Part shown: in pieces, positions 31,970 through 43,263 of the stretch
How the letters are laid out: each line of letters begins with the position of its first letter
Position numbering within the stretch: the first letter of the stretch is position 1
NCBI RefSeq assembly: GCF_024139115.2
Contig: NC_085139.1
Coordinates: forward strand, 13,239,533 to 13,303,532
DNA: 64,000 nucleotides
Reading direction: 5' to 3'
Source of the DNA: Armigeres subalbatus
Lineage: Eukaryota > Arthropoda > Insecta > Diptera > Culicidae
The notes under the pieces: model-generated
The model's database searches: none
Told to the model about the DNA's origin: nothing
Seen by the model: the letters and a program-made list of their open reading frames with translations, nothing else
Position numbers and translations under genes: made by a program

Positions 31970-32350
31970 GATCATCTTCTTGCGTGTTCTTGACCCTGGC
32001 CGTGGAATCCCCGATCAGCCAGTAATTAGTTGACTCATAACGGTCCTAGGACGACGGAAAAGAACTAATTTGGCTGCAGCGCAACAAACGTTGCACCGGT
32101 CGCCACGGCACGGCAGCTAGAGAAGAGAAACCCGATCATCGGAAAGTGGGTTTTCCGCAAACATGCGTGACCTCTCGTTCAAGCCCAAGTACGAATGCGG
32201 GGCGATCGCGATCGCAGCAAGCAGATGGATAGATATGGCGTATCGCAGCTACTACAGTAGGCCAATGCAGTCCGTCAGCCCACGCATTGCCGATGACGTT
32301 CACAAAATAGGGAACTCAAATAAGATACGAACGGCGCGCAAATGCTGACT
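31970..32350 (+). other. GC-richer unique segment, possible exon or regulatory DNA
   Basis: Contrasts with AT-rich flanks and contains GGCGATCGCGATCGC. A 61-codon frame starts at 32,163 (MRDLSFKPKYECG) in a fair context, GCAAACATGC. No domain is recognised, no donor or acceptor decides the boundaries, and no repeat copy exists in the window. It could be a 5' exon or enhancer. Confidence 0.25.
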
Positions 32351-32546
32351 GAACTCACTCTCAGTAGGGGAGAATGGTGCATGGTACAACCACGGAGAAA
32401 AATGGCTGAACTCATGAAATCACTCGTATAATCGTTTGTAGCATTAGTGTGATTATCATCTCATTACACATCAATATGAGTTAAAGTTGAGTTATTAACG
32501 AAATATAAAATCGGGGAGAGAAATCGTCAATACAGTTACGCTCTTA

Positions 32547-32825
32547 TAATTGAGGGGGTTAGAAGCAGAGGGGTGTAAGTGACATTTTGGTCAAAACTGA
32601 GTTAACTACAGCAAAAAATGCTTTGGTTTTAAAGCTTTGCGGCAATATATTGATATAGTTTGTATGTTGTTTATAAAAAATGGAAAAATTCACAGAGAAC
32701 TAGTAATTTTTTGAACTTCCATACAATTTGTATGAAGCGAAAAAATATTAAAAAACTTTGCACCCGTTTTTCTCAAAACTAACTTTTTGTCACTTACACC
32801 CCTTTGCGTTTGACCCCCTCAATTA
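32547..32825. mobile_element. 279-bp MITE with TA duplication
   Basis: The left end TAATTGAGGGGGT and then GCAGAGGGGTGTAAGTGACA match the inverted right end TAATTGAGGGGGT and GCAAAGGGGTGTAAGTGACA. TA flanks both ends (32,545-32,546 and 32,826-32,827). The interior is AT-rich and noncoding. Confidence 0.85.
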
Positions 32826-32904
32826 TACCCGTTTTTTTCTTATCGTGATGTCGTGATCATAGCATTAAATATTCACCTGCATGAATCAACCCGAACAAAA
32901 TCTA

Positions 32905-35277
32905 TACTGCCGCTAACCGCAAGTCGAGCTTATCTGGAAAAACGTGCAAATGAGAAAACTGCTTGCAAAGTTTTTGTAATTTTTCTCCTCAAAAATTGTG
33001 TATAAGTAATTTTGATCAGCTCTAAACGTCACACACCAAAGATTGTTTGAATATTTAATGGAGCATAGTGGCTACAAAGTGAAAAACTCGCTTGTTGTGT
33101 TGAATGTATGTGATTGACTTGCGATTACTTTTCATCTGAATGAGAAAAGTAACCGCAGGTCAGTCACATTCCGTCGAGCAAAACTCCAATTTGTAAAAAA
33201 TATAATGCTCTAACAACAAACATGGTGAAGCAAGCAATCTAAACATTTTGAAACTCTTGGATGCTTTGACAGCCCACATCGCAGATTTTCGTGATATCGT
33301 GATGGTAGTCCGTTGTTAGGCATAATATAAAATCGGTAATGAAGTATCGATATCAAAAATATCAAGTATTTCTTTCCGCAACATTATGAAAGCATTTCTT
33401 TTCCCGTTTAAAAATGAAGGAAAACATATATGCTACACACCTTTGAACAAAAACTTTTCCACAAAGTTTTACTACTAACAAATTTATTCAAATTGATTAT
33501 TTCAAAATTAAATTAAGGATAAACTGATAATCGTGAAGGTATCCGGAATTTTAAAGAAAGTATTCTTTTCCAAAAAGTCTCCTGACAGTCCGGAAGGATT
33601 TTTAATCCCAGAAAATTTCTAAGTATTTTTAATCCAAGAATGTCTAGATGCTCAGGAACCAAGAGTGTTTAGGCTTTCCAAGAAATTAAATGTTTTGATG
33701 GTTTTATGGTTTTCCTTAAGGTTATTAAACATTTCCAGGAAGTACGCAATGGTTTCTTTTAAAAATATTTCTGGATTCTCAAAAGAATGTTTGAAATTCT
33801 ATATGACTTTCTGTAGAAAATAAAGATTGTTGAAATCTGCTAATATGATTAATAACAAGTTTATAAAAAGTCTTAGTTATAAATTCTACCAAGTTTAGAT
33901 AAATTGTTAGAAGTCCATTGTAAAACCATAATCATCCCTAATTCCACATATCTTGTCCGAAATAAGACCCGGAACTTTAGAGCATTCTTGAACGATCATA
34001 AGATTTCTAAGTAATTTGTAATTCGATCCATATAAATTTCTGAAAGTTAATGATCATTTCTTGAAATTAGTGGCTTTGAATTTCTGTGGTTCATGATAGT
34101 AGCTTGCAGGATGTAATTCATGCTTCTTAAGAATCCCGCTACGTCATGTCTGCTACTTGTCATTTTGTCCCAAGGCCCACCCATGCTCTGGCACGTGGAA
34201 GTGTCTGTAAGGGACACGTAACGCTTAGGGGGAGGGGGTTTGAACGAAGTGTGATCATCCATACAAAATTTTCAGACGTTTTATATAAAAAGTGTGACAT
34301 AGGGGGAGGGGGGGGTTGAAAATGTCCAATTTTTGCGTTACGTAATTAATGCATCTTCCCTAAGCATGACTATCGTTGGTTTTTGCTCTAATTGGGAACC
34401 TGCTGAGAATACAAATAGTACCAATTTTATTGTAAATGATTCTATTAGCTGATGAATCTATTGATAAAATCATTCTCAGATTTCAAAAATGCGCTCACCG
34501 AGCAACCCGCTTGTGATTTTGAAGGATAGCATCGCGACTCATATGAATAACATTCGGAAATAGGTTGATTACGTCTTATTCTCATCATTTAATTTTATTG
34601 GGTAAATGGTAACAAACAACGCGTAAATGTATCAAAGCCTTGAAGTAAATTAGTTTAAAATCCAACTCATTATCTGGGTGAGAAATTAGAATGATTTCAC
34701 AATAGTATTGCTTAGTAAAATGGGAAGTAAATATCACCTTAAAAAAATCTTTATTATCATAATCCAAAACATATTCGAAAGAATATGTTTGCAAGTTTCA
34801 AATTTCGACACGCTATATTGTGAAAAAAAAGTGAAACGATGGATAGCGTACTTAGTGCAACGTATTATATTCCTCTATCCATCAATCTTCATTCATCTTC
34901 AAATTCAACATTTAAATTTATGTTGTGGTTGCAAGTTAGCCACAACATAAATTTAAATGTGTACACAATTTTCTTTCGCATTTTTCTTTCGAAATGATTT
35001 GTTTTTGTATTCGAGAGGTGTTCTGGGCACATGTATTGAACAAATATGAACAGTTTGTATGACATTTTACGAAGGGAGTATACTTTTACTCGATGTGACT
35101 AACTTGCGGTTACTCTTCCATATGGGACAATTTTGGGTATTTTTTTCCATTTTTCTAGAACAAACTTCTCGCGTTGAATAGCATAACGCATAGTATATGT
35201 GAAAATAAAGTGATACATGATAATTTCTCAAAATTGCCAAAATTTCAGATGTGCTCGACTTGCGGTTAGCGGCAGTA
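32905..35277. mobile_element. 2.4-kb TIR element, TA target site, no transposase
   Basis: Perfect 25-bp inverted termini, beginning TACTGCCGCTAACCGCAAGT at 32,905 and mirrored at 35,253-35,277, are flanked by TA (32,903-32,904 and 35,278-35,279). Subterminal copies of ACTTGCG(A/G)TTAC(T) occur at about 33,119 and 35,102, and a small palindrome lies at 33,113-33,168. A perfect 21-bp-arm hairpin (ACATTTAAATTTATGTTGTGG) is at 34,908-34,960. No frame exceeds about 80 codons and none resembles a transposase, so it is non-autonomous or fully decayed. The 80-bp MITE at 23,724 has the same termini. Confidence 0.75.
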
Positions 35278-35284
35278 TATATCT

Positions 35285-35660
35285 TATATCTATATCTATA
35301 TACATAAAAATAAATTTCTGTCTGCCTGAACCTTATAGATTCCGAAACTAATTAACCGATATGCGTGAAAATTTATATGCAGAGGTTTTTGGGGCCGGGG
35401 AAGCTTCTTAAGATGGTTTGAGACCCCTCCCCCTTAGGGAAGGGGGGCTACCATACAAATGAAACCCCAATTTCTACATAATTCGAGAAATAATCAAGCA
35501 AATGGGACCAAATCTGGCATGTGGAGGTTTTGGAAGGGAAGATATGTTTCCGTGATGGTTCGAAGCCTCTGCTTCTTCTGGAAAGGGTAGCTCGCATACA
35601 AATGAAGCATAAGTTCTTGCATAGCTCGACAACTAATCAGAGAATAAATCAATTTTTGGC
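35285..35660 (+). repeat. dispersed repeat family Y
   Basis: The sequence from AAATTTCTGTCTGCCTGAACC through GAGACCCCTCCCCC and CATACAAATGAA recurs on the minus strand at 49,855-50,035 with the same order of blocks. It also contains an internal second version of itself (ATGTGGAGGTTTTGGAAGGG ... ATACAAATGAAGC). Noncoding. Type not determined. Confidence 0.5.
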
Positions 35661-36050
35661 GAAACAAAGTTCATCGGATCGGCTTGTGATGAATAAAAGT
35701 CAGTGTGATAAATGCGAGGATGGACTTATGTTATCGCTCCGTTCATCTATCTTTGATTTTGGGCTGCAAAATGGTGGGTTGACATTAAGGAAGGAGCGCC
35801 CAACAGAGCTTTGGTCCCCACAAGTCCCTATCTCACGCTTCCACGGGTCGTCCGATGACCAAAGACCGCCAGCTAACGGTTGTGTACTTAGCTGGTAGTG
35901 CAGCCTGGGCACTGTTGTCCTTCTGACATCAGCTAGAGTGAGAAGGTACGCCTCAAGCGTCTTTTCACCAGGAGGTGCGTCTCAAACAGCGTCTGCCTGG
36001 TACCCAGCGGCTGATTAACGAAATGCTGTATCGCGTCAGCTATACCTAAG

Positions 36051-37476
36051 GTGGCAGCCCCATCATCGCGATGTAGGAAACGCGACCCCGGTAAGGTAAC
36101 TTACAGAAGCGATACAAATACCACGAAAAATGGAGATATAAGAAAAAGAGAACGTTATTTTTGGCAACCGACCCGGCAACGAAATAAGGACTATGATTGG
36201 AAACTCGGTACCTGGAATATCAGGACCCTAAATGAACCTGGACGAGTGAGCCTTCTGGCTCGTGAACTGCAGAAGGTTGGAGTGAACGTGGCTGCTATTC
36301 AAGAAGTCCGATGGCCTAGATCCGGAGAACGTGAATTCCGAGCTGTGGACTCCACGACCAACACTGCATTCAAGTATAACATCTATCACAGCGGCGGCGA
36401 AAGAGCATGGACTTGGTTTCGTAGTGATGGGCAAGCAGATGAAACGAGTGATGCGGTGGAAACCCATTAGCGAACGAATCTGTGTGTTGAGGATACGGGG
36501 CAAATTCTTCAATTACAGCCTAATCAACGTTTACGCACCGACAAACGATAAATCCGACGACGTGAAGGACACGTTTTATGAATGTCTTGATAAAGCCTAT
36601 GGAGAGTGCCCAAAGCATGACGTGAAAATTGTTATCGGAGACGCTAACGCTCAGGTCGGTAGAGAGGACTTTTTCCGTCCCATAATCGGTAGGGAGAGCC
36701 TTCACTCCGCTACCAATGACAACGGCCTACGGCTAGTAAATTTTGCTGCTGCCAGAGGGATGGCCATCAGTAGCACCTACTTTGCACCAAAAAACATCCG
36801 AAAGCACACCTGGAGACACCCAAATGGTGAAACTTGCAACCAGATAGACCATGTTCTGGTGGATGGGCGCCATTTCTCTGATGTTATCGATGTGCGGACA
36901 TTCAGAGGTCCGAACATTGACTCTGATCACTACCTCGTTGTCAGTAAAATTCGATCACGGTTGTCAACTGTATCGAACGAAAGATCACAGCGAACGATGC
37001 GTTACAATATCCAGCGATTATCGGCGGAAGGAGTATCGGCTGAGTACCGCCAGAAGCTCGACGAACGGATAAGTGCAATCAACGTTAGCGACAACATCAA
37101 CGATCTATGGGAGTCGATCCATGGAGCGGTGAGCACAACAGCACGAGAAGTGGTAGGCACTGCACAGAGGCGACCCAGGACGGGTTGGTTCGATGTGGAG
37201 TGTCAGAGAGTGACAGACGAGAAGAACGTTGCCAGAAGCCGGATGTTGGTGTCGGGTACCCGATCGAATAGAGATCGGTACAAGGAAGCAAGAGCAGCCG
37301 AAAATCGAACCCACCGCAGGAAGAAAAAAAAGACTACGACGAACAAGTTATTAGTGAGGCGTAGGAAAAATTGGAGCAGAACGATATGCGGAGGTTTTAT
37401 GAGTCTGTCAATGGCGTGCGGAGAAAGACAGCGCCATCTCCCGTCATGTGCAACGACCAACAAGGGAATTTGCTGA
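36051..37476 (+). pseudogene. RTE endonuclease domain, frameshifted
   Basis: First frame 36,051-36,405: basic N-terminus, then DWKLGTWNIRTLNEPG (Asn motif at residues ~53-56) and IQEVRW (catalytic Glu). After a one-base shift near 36,400 the second frame continues with LINVYAPTN, VIGDANAQVG (Asp/Asn motif) and NIDSDHYLVV (Asp-His motif). All key APE-type endonuclease residues are present, which is notable for a broken copy. The frame is lost again near 37,330 in an A-rich run (GAAGAAAAAAAAG). The enzyme would nick target DNA to prime reverse transcription. Confidence 0.85.
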
Positions 37477-39094
37477 CAGCTAAAACTGAAGTGGCTGCCA
37501 GGTGGAAGCAACACTTCGAGACTTTGTTGAATGGAGGAAGTGACGGTGCATCGGTGAGCAGAATAAATATTAGCGACGATGGAAAAGCTGTGGAGTCACC
37601 TACACTAGATGAGGTTAAAAAAGCTGTCAAAGAGCAGAAAAACAATAAGGCAGCGGGGAAGGACCAGCTCCCGGCTGAACTTCTCAAACACGGCAGTGAG
37701 CAGCTTTATGAAGTTTTGCACCATATTATGTCGAAAATATGGGAAGACGAGGAAATGCCTGCTAGCTGGTTGGATGGCCTCATTTGCCCTCTCTTTAAGA
37801 AAGGGCACAGACTGGAGTGCGCCAATTACCGAGGAATAACCCTCCATAATTCGGCGTACAAAATTATGTCCCGTATTCTGTTCAACAGATTGAGACCGCT
37901 TGAAGAGTCCTTCGTCGGCGAATACCAAGCAGGTTTTCGTGAGGGCCGATCAACGACGGATCAAATGTTTACCCTGAGACAAATCCTTGATAAATTCCGG
38001 GAGTACAACTTGCAGACACATCATCTGTTTATTGGTTTCAAGGCGGCGTACGATTCAGTGAAACGGAATGAATTATGGCAAATTATGCTTGAACATGGTT
38101 TTCCGGCGAAACTGATACGGCTGATTCGTATAACGTTGGACGAATCGAAACCAAGTGTAAGGGTTGCGGATGAAATATCGACGTCATTTGTTACCTTAGA
38201 TGGATTAAAGCAGGGTGATGCACTCTCGAATCTACTGTTCAATATAGCGCTCGAGAGAGCGATTAGGAGAGCTGGTGTGCAAAGAAGCGGTACCATTATC
38301 ACAAAATCGCATATGTTCCTGTGATTTGCGGACGATATCGATATTACCGGAATTGATCGTCGTGCCGTGGAAGAGGCTTTTGTGCATTTTAAGAGGGAGA
38401 CAGCGACTCACGACTCACGATCAATATCAGCAAAACGAATTACATGGTCGCTGGCAATCAACGTGGGCTCATTAGTGGTGGTGGTAGCGAAATGGTGCTG
38501 GATGGTGAAAAATTAGAAGAATTTGTGTATCTTGGAACATTAGTGACGTGCGATAATAATGTTACCCACGAGGTGAAAAGGCGTATTGCAGCTGCAAATA
38601 GGGCTTATTACGGACTTCGTAACCAGCTTAAGTCCCGTAGTCTGCAAACGAAAACAAAACTCGCGCTGTATACTACTCTGATTCTTCCGGTGGCTTTATA
38701 CGATCATGAGACATGGACGTTAAAGGAGGCTGATCGGAGAGCTCTCGGAGTGTTTGAGCGTAAGGTGCTGCGGACAATACTCGGCGGTAAACAGGAAAAC
38801 GGTATCTGGCGGCGTCGCATGAATCACGAATTGTACCAGGTGTATAAAGGGCTGGATATTATTAAGCTTATACAACACGGCAGACTACGGTGGGTTGTTC
38901 GTATGCCGGAAGGACGTCAAGCGAAGATAATATTTAGTAGAGAACCCGGAAGAGGCCGCAGGCTTCGTGGAAGACCGCGTACACGATGGCTTTTTGCAGT
39001 TGAAGAGGACCTGAGGGCGCTCAATGTTCAGGCCGACTGGAAGCGATTGGCCCAGGATCGAGTCCAGTGGAGAAGGATACTCCATTCGGCGTAG
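37371..39094 (+). pseudogene. RTE reverse transcriptase and C-terminal domain, broken
   Basis: The frame from 37,371 covers the linker (MRRFYESVNG), fingers (LICPLFKKGHRLECANYRGI) and palm. The first catalytic position reads FIGFKAAYDSV where relatives have FIDFKAAYD, so Asp is replaced by Gly (codon 38,034-38,036). LKQGDALSNLLFNIALE follows. A TGA at 38,322-38,324 falls directly before FADDIDI. A short duplication (GACTCAC) near 38,405 shifts the frame, after which 38,444-39,094 encodes the C-terminal region (YLGTLVT, ALGVFERKVLRTI, WRRRMNHELY, RLRW). Four independent lesions show long inactivity. Confidence 0.88.
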
Positions 39095-39130
39095 GTTCAT
39101 CGAAGAGCTGTAGCCCATCAAGTATCAAGT

Positions 39131-39985
39131 AAGTTTCAGCATGAACATCAAGCTGGTGAGCACCAACCACGCAATTTGTATGGAAATCACGACTTTCTCC
39201 GACGTTTGGAGGTCCACAGAGGTCATTTTTTGTCCGATCGCAACATCTCATCTCAGACAAATCTTGATGGACGGGAAAATTTGTGAGTCCCAAAATTGTT
39301 CCAATCGGTTCACTAACGGCTGAGATATAGCGATTTGAAAATAGCGTTCAAACTGTTTGGGAGGCATGGTCGGAGGAGTGTTATCGGATGTGACCCTAAT
39401 AGCTGCCTCGATGCTCCATTTTCCACCTTTTTATGAATAACCACAACCAAATGCAAATACGTGACCAAAATAATGGAGGCAAAATGACAATTGTGACAAT
39501 CTAAATAATATGCAATACTCAAATCGTTGGTGGTTTTGAGTGCGATGAAAGGAATAACCCAGGAACTCAGGTGAGTTATTATTATATGAGATTTGAGTTA
39601 TATTTTCACTCAAGTAAACGTTAAAAAATCGTTCGACAATTATATTATTGGTTACCGTTTGAGATTACAATTCATCCAAAATGAATGAAAATCCAATAGG
39701 CATTCTTCCTTGTGTACTTCCAGGTACGTTTCGCGTATCATTTTCGTTTCTAAAGGGATGAAATAAAAGCATATGAAATATTCATCTTGAGCATGAATTT
39801 CAAGCGATAATGTCTAGGGGGTGCCACAAGCAATGGCAAGGCCTCAAGGGATAACACTTTACAAAAAGGTTGAAAACTGCTGCTCTAGAGAAAGGTATTA
39901 GTCAATTATTATAATTTATTGTCGACTAATAAAAATGAATTCCTTCGTTGCAAATTGAGCCATCGAGAAACCATTTAATATCTGT
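39131..39985. other. AT-rich flank; possible hAT end at 39,812-39,891
   Basis: No exon is seen. The stretch TCTAGGGGGTGCCACAAGC ... ACAAAAAGGTTGAAAACTGC resembles, inverted, the common hAT terminus GGTTCTCAACCTTTTTGT. No partner or TSD was found. Confidence 0.35.
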
Positions 39986-39990
39986 CCCAC

Positions 39991-40025
39991 TATAAATTTA
40001 TCTCTCGCGAGTACGAACAGTGAGT
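39991..40025 (+). promoter_or_regulatory. TATA-box core promoter
   Basis: TATAAATTTA starts at 39,991, and ACAGTGAG, an initiator-like sequence, lies about 27 bases downstream (40,018). This is the normal TATA-to-start distance. The composition switches here from AT-rich to a 400-bp GC-rich segment, as at a transcription start. It would produce a 5' UTR of about 700 nt upstream of the ATG at 40,718, if no intron intervenes. Confidence 0.5.
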
Positions 40026-40717
40026 TCCGGCGAAGATGCTCTCGCACTACCGCCAAGTAGCCCGCAAAGCAAAACTAAGCATGCTGTCCATCGCATTTCT
40101 GGCTACCGAAGAACTCCGCAGAATCGCGCCGCCGCGGTACCAATAGGTCACCCAAAGCAATGCGCACCGCGGCGGCGATTACGTTCTTCCATGCTGCTTT
40201 TGCTTCGGCCGGTTCAGTTTGAACACTTTAACTGGCGCTGCTGCAGCTCGGCCGAAAACAGTCGCGGGTTGGTCGCGTTACGAGTCGCAGTAGCAGTTCG
40301 CGCGTAGTACAACGTGGGCTCCCGAACACCTGTTGCGCTGTCCGACGTCTTAAGACTGTCCGTCATCGTTGCTTCAATTTCGTGTTGGTCTGAATCAGCA
40401 TGAGACAGCTGCTGAGGCACAGAACCGCCAGCCTGACTAACCAACTAGTGCTGTAGTAGTGCATGTTGAAAAATTGGTCCCTGATTGGAAATATCCATGA
40501 AAAAGCGGAAAATACGACCGATATCGAATGCGAGGTTTTCCAAAAAAAGAATTACAAGTGCACAATCTCGTGAAAGTATTTAGTGGTACGAAAGTGAAAC
40601 CAAAAATAAATTGAGTGCGTGTGATCAAGGCAAATCTATAGTTGTCGGTTCTTGGCGAGGAAAAGGCCGAGTTGTGTATGATAAGCAAATTCGCCATATA
40701 CTAGTGGTCTATTGAAA

Positions 40718-40784
40718 ATGGTGCAGAAGCAGATGCTGGTATTCAGCGTGGCTGTCGCAATAATGGTGATCTATCCAAACAATG
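40718..40784 (+). CDS. first coding exon with signal peptide, unidentified protein
   Basis: ATG in the context GAAAATGG opens a 22-codon frame, MVQKQMLVFSVAVAIMVIYP then NN, ending one base into a codon at a strong donor, G|GTAAGTT (40,785). The product is a classical signal peptide or signal anchor: short basic n-region, then a 13-residue hydrophobic core. Phase-1 first introns right after a signal peptide are typical of secreted proteins and membrane receptors, for example Ig-superfamily proteins and ligand-gated channels. The next exon was not recognised, so the intron is long or leaves the window. The GC-rich 5' UTR and the TATA box near 39,991 support a real transcript. Tissue and function cannot be read from this exon. 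Confidence 0.6.
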
Positions 40785-42150
40785 GTAAGTTAAGCATGCC
40801 TTCGATTGCATAGGGTTAAGAAACCATTAATTCAACAAACGAGAGATCAGATTGTTTAGTTCATATTCATTCCCAAAGCGTTGATATGCAGTAGGTTACT
40901 AGAAACATACACTCAGGGAGGATCGTCATAAGAAAACAGCAGCACAAAATAATGCCAGGTAACTATGGCAACGCGTAAACAACAGTGGTGAAGCATAGTT
41001 CTAACAATATTAGGCCTATCTATAGTTGATACCGAGATGAGCAGAATTCGAGCAATAGGTAGAATAAATGCTAGAAAAAGTTTTATGCTTTTAGAGTTTT
41101 TCCCAAAGTCAGAAATTTTAAGGAAAACCACACAAAGACCTATAAAACAGGTAGGTATAGGAGATAAGATATAAGATAGTAGAATATAGAATTGAGCAAT
41201 TATCGAATTTTTGCTTCCTAAACGAAAGTTAAAGATATTCATACTTGTTTTTACTTTCGTTTTTATAAAAATTGGGGTTCTGTAACACATTGGGTATTCT
41301 TTATGAAAGTCAATTAGGCGGAATTTATGGATTGGATGTGTGGATTTTAGTAGGAAGCTATACCAATAATGCTGTTCTCGCTGCAATGCATCCAATTAAA
41401 AACATAGAGTCAAGTACGAGACACATGGAGACGAGTCGAGGTTCAAATACGTATGTGTAAAAACTACAACGTGGTGGAATTAAATGGAATAGTCTTATGA
41501 AATGTGCAAATGATAGTGCTTCCTTGTGATTTATGCTTCTGAATGCTTCCTATATTTAGTTGAATCAATTCGGCCTTAAGAACTTTTCCAAGCAAAGGAA
41601 ATGAGTCCTTACTGTTCAGGATTCTATTCAAATGTATTATTTTTAGAAGCTTAGATTGCTATTTGAAATATGTTGTAGGTATTCTCACCCTTTCAAGTCA
41701 AAACACCAAAGTTTTCAGCGACATTAGATTATATGATTGAAGTTGAAATATCATAAGATGTACTAGGATAAATGTTGCAATAGTGGAGGAACTTACCACG
41801 TTCCAACACTATTCATTCTCCCAGAATAATATCGAATCTTATTTCACCTACCTTTAATATGCATTCGAAAGCTCTCCGCTTCTATTTTTATATTGAAATG
41901 CTTTTGTTGGAAGAAAATCCGTTTTTCAAGCCTAAAATTACAACTCCAATTACAGGAACAATGTTCCAGTTTTTTTTAATTTGCGTTCCTACAGTTACGA
42001 ATCCCATTGTTTTTCAATGAGACTCGCAACTATAGGAACACTACCGCAACTATTGGTGCATAGACGAAAAAATGTTAAGGTATTTTGATGATATTTACCA
42101 GTTTAGAAGGGCTATGAAAGATATTATGGCTCGGTTCGGAAACTGACAGA
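40785..42150 (+). other. start of a long intron
   Basis: AT-rich DNA following the 5' splice site at 40,785. A fragment near 41,470-41,505 (GTGGTGGAATTAAATGGA ... GTCTTATGA) resembles the end of the palindrome at 49,565. No downstream exon was found. Confidence 0.4.
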
Positions 42151-42152
42151 TA

Positions 42153-42421
42153 TACCACAGACAAACAGACGTAACACTAGAGAAATTACCATCGACCATG
42201 ACTTCATCGATCATTTTAAATTTGATTGATTGCGCGTTTCACAACTAGAGGCGCTGGCATCGTAATCCTTCGAGTTTGACATTTTACTCCAGCGCCTTCT
42301 GGTGACAATGTCATACGAAACATTGTTTCGTGTAACATGCTCGCAAGATGGTGGTAGAGGAGTTGGCTGATGGATTTTTCAGAAATATGTTCAAGCTGTT
42401 ACGTCTGTTTGTCTGTGGATA
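42153..42421. mobile_element. 269-bp MITE with TA duplication
   Basis: The left end TACCACAGACAAACAGACGT followed by AACA matches the inverted right end TATCCACAGACAAACAGACGT minus its last base; the ~24-bp TIRs differ at one position. TA flanks both ends (42,151-42,152 and 42,422-42,423). The interior is noncoding with a GGCGCTGG / CCAGCGCC pair. Confidence 0.8.
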
Positions 42422-42423
42422 TA

Positions 42424-43260
42424 CCAACTGTTTGACAGTGTGGGTTGCTGCGATTGATTTGTAAGTTTTGAGTATACCATACTACCGCAACTGTAGGAAC
42501 ACCCATGACTATCGGAACTTTTACAATATCGCAGTTTCAAAACATTCCGATTTCCAATACTCTGGATCCCAAAATCGAATAAAACGTGCATTAAGACTGA
42601 GTATGTTCGATGTTCGATGGCCCGAGTTGTTTTCAATGATTTATATTCTACTTGCTGACTGGATGCATTATTGTCCTATTGTTTGCGACAGAAGGGCGGT
42701 ATAGCCAAAAATAATACATTGCTAAATTGAACGATGTCTTAGATGCTGTTAGTAAAATACGAAATTTGATCAAATTGTTTAGTTTAGCAAAACATAGAGG
42801 TGTCAAAATTTGAGCTCTAAGTGGACTAAGGACAGTGGAACTATCATTCCCGAATAAGGTTAAGAAAAATATTAAAGCGAGGAAGGACCAAATCATGGTC
42901 GAGGTTTTCAAACTTGGTAGTGAGCAGCTACAATAATGAATTACCCACTTTGCGTGTGCTTACTGCGGCTAACCTGGAGATAACTTTTGGTAGAAATAAC
43001 GGATTTTTCCGAACGTGGGAACTTTTTTTTAATATACCTAGTTGGTACCAGCTTTGCTGGAAAGTGTCCGCTACTACGCCTACCAAATACTTTTACGATA
43101 ATGGTGTTCAATTTCAAGAAATTCAACCTTTTCGAGTACACGAAAAATGTTGAGTCATTTATCATTACTATCGTTATATGTACTGTCATTTCAAGCATAT
43201 GGTTCCGTTATCTGCATGAGCTTGTTTCTATATGGGATAGATCAGCCTTATAGGCAGTTT
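42424..43260. other. no gene seen
   Basis: AT-rich DNA, probably intronic if the exon at 40,718 is real. CTACCGCAACT(G/A)TAGGAAC words recur here and near 42,040, so an old repeat may be present. Confidence 0.35.
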
Positions 43261-43263
43261 AGG

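Larger units (their letters stand above)
35880..39130 (+). mobile_element. RTE-clade LINE, longest copy in the window
   Basis: Covers, in order, a 5' leader of uncertain start, an AP-type endonuclease, a reverse transcriptase and the RTE C-terminal region, ending after ...WRRILHSA and a short tail with ATCAAGTATCAAGTAAG. RTE LINEs carry one long ORF and a very short 3' UTR, as here. The copy is dead: frameshifts near 36,400, 37,330 and 38,405, a TGA at 38,322, and loss of a catalytic Asp. It is the sole representative of its subfamily apart from the pieces at 54.8-56.2 kb, which match it more closely than they match the 44- and 61-kb copies. Confidence 0.9.

Noticed and set aside
34585..34950. 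ORFs of 69-80 codons as transposase of the 2.4-kb TIR element
   Set aside because: They show no helix-turn-helix or DDE motif and are driven by AT-rich composition.
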